Origin: Anaerolineales bacterium
GTDB lineage: Bacteria > Chloroflexota > Anaerolineae > Anaerolineales > DRMV01
Direction of reading: 5' to 3'
Length of the DNA: 8,166 bases
Assembly: GCA_015494815.1 (NCBI GenBank)
Contig: WGAK01000186.1
Span: 1 to 8,166 of the forward strand
In this document: one piece after another, positions 5,667 to 8,166 of the stretch
How positions within the stretch are numbered: the first letter of the stretch is position 1
How the letters are laid out: each line of letters starts with the position of its first letter
Made by a program: the position numbers and the translations under genes
Notes under the pieces: generated by a model
Told to the model about the DNA's origin: nothing
What the model saw: only the letters and a program-made list of their open reading frames with translations
Databases searched by the model: none

Positions 5667-7090
5667 GCCCGCGCGCGGACCGCGTGGCCCGGGCCCTGTG
5701 GGCGCTGACCCTGCTCACCTTGCCGGTGACCAGTTTTCGGTACTACCCGGCCCTGTTCGGCAGTGGCACCTCCAAACCCCTGGCGTTCGTCCCCGCGGTG
5801 GCCTACGGGGTGTGGGTGCTGGCGACCCAACGCGCGGCCGTGTTCTCGCGGCTGCGGCGGGCGCTGCCCAGCGCGTTGCCGGTCTGGCTGCTGGCCGCGC
5901 TGCTGAGCACGGCCTGGGCCCTGACCGCACCGCCGCCCCCCCTGGCGGGCTATACCCTGCTCGCGCGCGCGCTGCGCGCCTGGGTGAGTTGGGCCGTGGG
6001 GCTGGCCTTCTTGCTGGCCGCGGTGCTGGCCCACCGCACGCGCGCGGATGTGGACTTCAGCGTGCGGGTGCTGTTCGCGGGCTTTGGCGTGGCCGGCGCG
6101 TGGGCCACGCTGCAACTCACGGCCTTGCTGTTCGATGTCCCCCCACAGGCGACCATGCAGCAGGCGCAGGCGTGGTTTTCGCTGCGCCCCTGGAACCAGG
6201 CCCGGGTGCAGGGGTTGGCCTACGAGCCGTCGTGGTTCGCGGACCAGTTGGCCGTGCTATACGGCGCGTGGCTGGCCGCGGGCTGGTTGAGCGGCTACAC
6301 GCGACCCTGGAAGCGCCGGGCCGTGCTCGCGGGCTTGACCTTGTGGGCCGCGGCGCTGCTGGTGTGGACTTACTCCCGCAGTGGCGCCCTGGTGGCCGCG
6401 GCCGCGGCCGTGGGGGTGGGCGTTCCCGCGCTGCTGCGGGCCTGGCGCCGCGGGCGCGCGCGGGCCTGGGGGCGGGGGCTGGCCCTGGCCGGGGTGGCCC
6501 TGGCCCTGCTGGGGGGCCTGTTCGTCGCGGCCGCGCAGCGCAGCGATTACTTCCGGGTGCTCTTTCGGCTGCAGCCCGGGCAATCGCCGGTGGATTATGT
6601 GGTGCAGGCCCGGGCCGGGGCGCGGTTGGCCTATGCTACCGCGGCCTGGGCGGTGTTTGAGGAACACCCCTGGTTGGGCGTCGGCCTGGGCGGCAGCGGC
6701 TTCTATCTGTACGACCGCCTGCCCGAATGGGCGCGCACCGAGTTGCGGGATGTGGCCTACGCGCTCAGCCCCGAGCATCGGCCGGTGCTCAACCCCAAGA
6801 GCCTGTATCCGCGGCTGCTGGCCGAAACGGGGGTCGTGGGCCTGGTCGCGTTTGGGGCCTTTGGGTTGGCCGTGGCCGCGCGGGCGCTGCGCCTGGCCGC
6901 GGCATCCACCCGCCGGGAGCGTTTCGTGGGGCTGGCCGGCTTGTGGCTGCTGGTGGCCATGAGCGTCCGTTGGACGACGCAAGACGCGCTGTCGCTGCCC
7001 ACTTTCTGGCTGGTGGCGGGCATGGTGCTGGGGCATGAGGCCGCGGCGCCGGCCCCGGCGGAGCCGGTTCCCCCGGACCCTACGGCGTAA
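5657..7090 (+). CDS. O-antigen ligase / polymerase family (WaaL/Wzy-like) integral membrane protein
   Basis: The product has 477 residues and about 10-12 membrane helices. Proteins of this family join or polymerise lipid-linked glycans on the outer face of the cytoplasmic membrane. Two family-type segments are visible. VQGLAYEPSWFADQLAVLY (184-202) and VWTYSRSGALVAAAAA (236-251) fit the conserved central helices. A large loop (about 295-390) then carries YATAAWAVFEEHPWLGVGLGGS (326-347), the usual W..F..HP..GVG motif. The first helix begins near residue 12 and the last ends near 460. The gene overlaps the Wzz-like gene by 10 bp. The last residues form a Pro/Ala tail with the APAPAEPVPP also found at the end of the bactofilin. 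Its 3' end overlaps the convergent peptidase gene by 11 bp. Ligase and polymerase activities cannot be told apart here; the adjacent Wzz-like gene leans towards polymerase. Confidence 0.88.
   Translation: MRMSPRADRVARALWALTLLTLPVTSFRYYPALFGSGTSKPLAFVPAVAYGVWVLATQRAAVFSRLRRALPSALPVWLLAALLSTAWALTAPPPPLAGYTLLARALRAWVSWAVGLAFLLAAVLAHRTRADVDFSVRVLFAGFGVAGAWATLQLTALLFDVPPQATMQQAQAWFSLRPWNQARVQGLAYEPSWFADQLAVLYGAWLAAGWLSGYTRPWKRRAVLAGLTLWAAALLVWTYSRSGALVAAAAAVGVGVPALLRAWRRGRARAWGRGLALAGVALALLGGLFVAAAQRSDYFRVLFRLQPGQSPVDYVVQARAGARLAYATAAWAVFEEHPWLGVGLGGSGFYLYDRLPEWARTELRDVAYALSPEHRPVLNPKSLYPRLLAETGVVGLVAFGAFGLAVAARALRLAAASTRRERFVGLAGLWLLVAMSVRWTTQDALSLPTFWLVAGMVLGHEAAAPAPAEPVPPDPTA
7044..7075 (+). 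repeat. 32-bp near-identical repeat, copy 2 (ligase C-terminal tail)
   Basis: Second copy of 3694-3725, with one mismatch. It codes residues 464-473 (APAPAEPVPP) four residues before the stop of the ligase-family protein. Confidence 0.85.
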
Positions 7091-8055
7091 GACCCAGATA
7101 GCGCAGGGCGTATTCGGCGTCCGCGTAGTGGGGTCGCAGTTCCAGGGCCTGGCGAAAGGCCTCAGCGGCTTTGTCGGTGTCGCCCAGACGCACATACAGC
7201 CAGCCTTGCCACAGCCAGGCCTCTTCGGAGTTGGGGGTGATTTGGAAGGCGTAGTCCAGCAGGGCCTGAAGTTTGTCCAGTTGCCAACTGTGGAAGTAGG
7301 CGAAGAAGGGGCCGAACTGATAGCGCAGCATACGCTGGGGCAGGCCCAGGTCGAAAGCGCGGTCATACGCCTGGGCCGCGCGGTCCCATTTCTCGAAGTA
7401 GACCCAGTTGGTGCCCAGGTTGAACCAGGCGAAGGCGTTGGAGGGCTCGGCCTCGGTTTCGCGTTGGGCCTGTTCCAACGCGGCCTGCCGGTTGAAGTCG
7501 GTGTCCCAGTGGGGGCCGAAAAGGCGTTGCACCGCCTGCTGCCGCGCGGGGGGATACACCACGATGTAGACCCGGTTGAAGGCCTGCCATTCGGCGTCGA
7601 GTTGCGCGTAAGGCACCGCGCGGTCGGGCCCGCGGAAAGAGTCCTGCACGGTGAAGACCTGACGGGCGTCGTCGTAGCCGGTGACGAAGAGATAGTGCCC
7701 GGCCCAACGGTCGTCGCCCGGCCAGTAGGCCTGGTCCAGTTCCATGCCCGTTTCAATCATCACGGGGTAGCCCGCGGCCAGGAAAGTCTTGAGGGTGGTG
7801 AGGGTGCCGCCCACCCGGAACTCGGCCCACAAGTCGGGTACCTGTTCCTGCACGAAGGTGACCAGTTCTTCGACATTGACATTGCGGTCCTTGGGATTGG
7901 GCTTGACCACCGCGGCGATGTCGTCCTGGGTACCCTGCCAGCCCCACCAGGTCAGGTAAAAGGTCAGGGTTGCGGGGCCGCAGTTGTTGACCTTTTGCTG
8001 CTCCCAGCGAGGCATAGGGGGCAGTTGGGCCTGGGGCGGCAGCGGGGTGGCCGTG
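7080..8055 (-). CDS. C39-like cysteine peptidase with C-terminal TPR repeats (5' end lost at assembly artefact)
   Basis: About 324 genuine codons remain, ending in TAG at 7082-7080. The N-terminal half is a papain-fold C39-like peptidase: QQKVNNCGPATL with the nucleophile Cys at 7982-7980, GHYLFVTGYDD with the His at 7697-7695, and QDSFRG with the third-residue Asp at 7643-7641. The C-terminal part, from about 7481 down, has three TPR-like units, the clearest being SEEAWLWQGWLYVRLGDTDKAAEAFRQAL. The Thr/Pro/Gln-rich stretch before the peptidase looks like the linker after a signal peptide or lipoprotein leader, so it is probably secreted; that leader is missing. Upstream of 8055 the sequence is a misjoined copy of the gene's own middle, in another frame, so the open frame's start at 8105 is false. 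The gene is convergent with the operon, overlapping it by 11 bp. The substrate is unknown. Confidence 0.87.
7541..7651. repeat. 111-bp direct repeat, genuine copy inside the peptidase gene
   Basis: This segment is identical over 111 bp to 8056-8166. It lies in frame in the peptidase gene, encoding the stretch from QDSFRG with the catalytic Asp down to VVYPPAR. It is the native copy because the domain reads continuously through both its edges. Confidence 0.95.
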
Positions 8056-8166
8056 GCCGCGCGGGGGGATACACCACGATGTAGACCCGGTTGAAGGCCT
8101 GCCATTCGGCGTCGAGTTGCGCGTAAGGCACCGCGCGGTCGGGCCCGCGGAAAGAGTCCTGCACGG
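8056..8166. repeat. 111-bp direct repeat at contig end, probable assembly misjoin
   Basis: An exact copy of 7541-7651 (offset 515 bp) that ends at the last base of the window. The offset is not a multiple of three, so the copy is joined to the peptidase gene in a different frame: read in its own frame it gives QDSFRG to VVYPPAR again, then nonsense. Exact identity, the position at the contig edge and the frame break all point to an artefact, not a tandem duplication. Confidence 0.88.

Noticed and set aside
8056..8105. N-terminus MAGLQPGLHRGVSPRA for the peptidase
   Set aside because: It is translated from the misjoined repeat in the wrong frame, so it is not native.
7541..8166. Real tandem duplication or attachment-site pair
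   Set aside because: The second copy is exact, frame-breaking and stops at the contig edge, with no integrase or tRNA nearby. Misassembly is simpler.

Overview
The window looks like one metagenomic or draft contig from a very GC-rich bacterium (about 70% G+C by eye). Both ends carry library or assembly artefacts. The first 19 bases are the Tn5/Nextera mosaic-end adapter. The last 111 bases (8056-8166) are an exact copy of 7541-7651, joined out of frame. Real sequence therefore runs from about 20 to 8055. The organism is most likely a member of Chloroflexota (Anaerolineae-like). This rests on protein style only: MutS, a HerA-like ATPase, a bactofilin and a C39-peptidase/TPR protein. A MutS gene argues against most Actinobacteriota. 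Confidence in the phylum is modest.

Layout: the 5' half of mutS lies on the minus strand (20-1244, cut by the contig end). A 131-bp divergent intergenic region (1245-1375) is the only sizeable non-coding stretch. It holds an A+T-rich island with an 8-7-8 perfect palindrome containing face-to-face TACAAT -10 boxes, followed by a strong hairpin in the leader of the rightward operon. Five plus-strand genes follow, spaced 10 bp apart or overlapping: a HerA/DUF87-type ATPase (1376-3118), a bactofilin (3129-3743), a PAPS-type sulfotransferase (3740-4705), a Wzz-like polysaccharide chain-length/co-polymerase protein (4668-5666) and an O-antigen ligase/polymerase-family membrane protein (5657-7090). 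A convergent minus-strand gene for a C39-like cysteine peptidase with C-terminal TPRs (7080-8055, 5' end lost) overlaps the operon's last gene by 11 bp.

Functional reading (inference): the last three operon genes fit assembly and sulfation of a cell-surface polysaccharide, with Wzz-like length control, a Wzy/WaaL-type transfer step and a sulfotransferase. The bactofilin could scaffold this machinery at the membrane. The HerA-like ATPase at the operon head is unexpected and is the most interesting contextual question. No flippase, glycosyltransferase, BY-kinase or NurA gene is visible, so the pathway is incomplete here. No tRNA, rRNA, CRISPR array or transposase gene was seen.
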